Origin: Eremophila alpestris peregrina | Lineage: Eukaryota; Chordata; Aves; Passeriformes; Alaudidae | Direction: 5' to 3' | NCBI GenBank assembly: GCA_009792885.1 | Contig: WMCF01000121.1 | Location: 1,436,909-1,500,908 of the forward strand | Length of the DNA stretch: 64,000 bases | Shown here: one piece after another, positions 63,898-64,000 of the stretch | Numbering within the stretch: the first letter of the stretch is position 1 | Layout: each line of letters opens with the position of its first letter | Translations under genes and position numbers: made by a program | The notes under the pieces: generated by a model | The model's input: the letters and a program-made list of their open reading frames with translations, nothing else | Database searches by the model: none | What the model was told of the DNA's origin: nothing

Positions 63898-64000
63898 AGG
63901 GACCAACTTAAACTCGTGGAAAATATTCAGTGAGTATAAGACAGCAATAGATGACAAACAAAATTGGTTTGGAGCACCACTTGCAAATATTTGAAATATG

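Noticed and set aside
1..64000. tRNA, rRNA, snRNA or CRISPR loci
   Set aside because: No cloverleaf, box or regularly spaced repeat pattern could be supported by eye on either strand.

Overview
This window looks like vertebrate, bird-type nuclear DNA. It is AT-rich and gene-poor, with no operon-like packing and no long intact ORF. Its recognisable repeats are CR1 retroposons ending in the ATTCTATG/ATTCTGTG octamers typical of CR1, plus several families of solo LTRs from endogenous retroviruses. Their consensus features, as I remember them, match songbird (passerine) ERVK/ERVL LTRs. The avian assignment is firm; 'passerine' is an inference from LTR families recalled from memory.

Gene content: the six-frame translation gives no complete gene, but three short segments behave like consecutive coding exons of one plus-strand gene. 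They are 165-257 (93 bp, phase 0 to 0), 60127-60248 (122 bp, phase 0 to 2) and 63464-63542 (79 bp, phase 2 to 0). Each has an acceptor AG and a GT donor, the last two have good pyrimidine tracts, and the open frame runs through both junctions. If they belong together, about 94% of the window is one ~59.9 kb intron (258-60126), followed by a ~3.2 kb intron. I could not identify the protein.

Layout of the large intron: 258-7700 is plain AT-rich sequence. An LTR-like block lies at 7768-8296. A minus-strand CR1 at 9247-~10370 is split by a minus-strand LTR (~9744-10192). A degenerate RTE-like reverse transcriptase fragment lies at 12435-12716. A CR1 3' end that keeps the ORF2 C-terminus lies at 20127-20592, and a minus-strand LTR at ~20880-21425. 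A solo LTR with a perfect 5-bp target duplication spans 22781-23676, followed by an 83-T run. A GC-rich LTR spans 26491-~27866, and a 37-unit TTTCC array 29345-29529. A short solo LTR with a perfect 6-bp duplication lies at 32154-32408. Two related LTRs lie at 38143-38878 and 46269-46804, the second with a perfect 5-bp duplication. An internal CR1 ORF2 fragment spans ~43000-44400. An LTR inserted into older LTR-like sequence lies at ~50455-51600. A further minus-strand LTR at 54537-55663 carries a 69-T run.

The strongest biological content is the exon chain and the layered retroelement history of its large intron. I saw no CRISPR array, tRNA, rRNA or intact transposase, and no evidence of a new defence or metabolic system.
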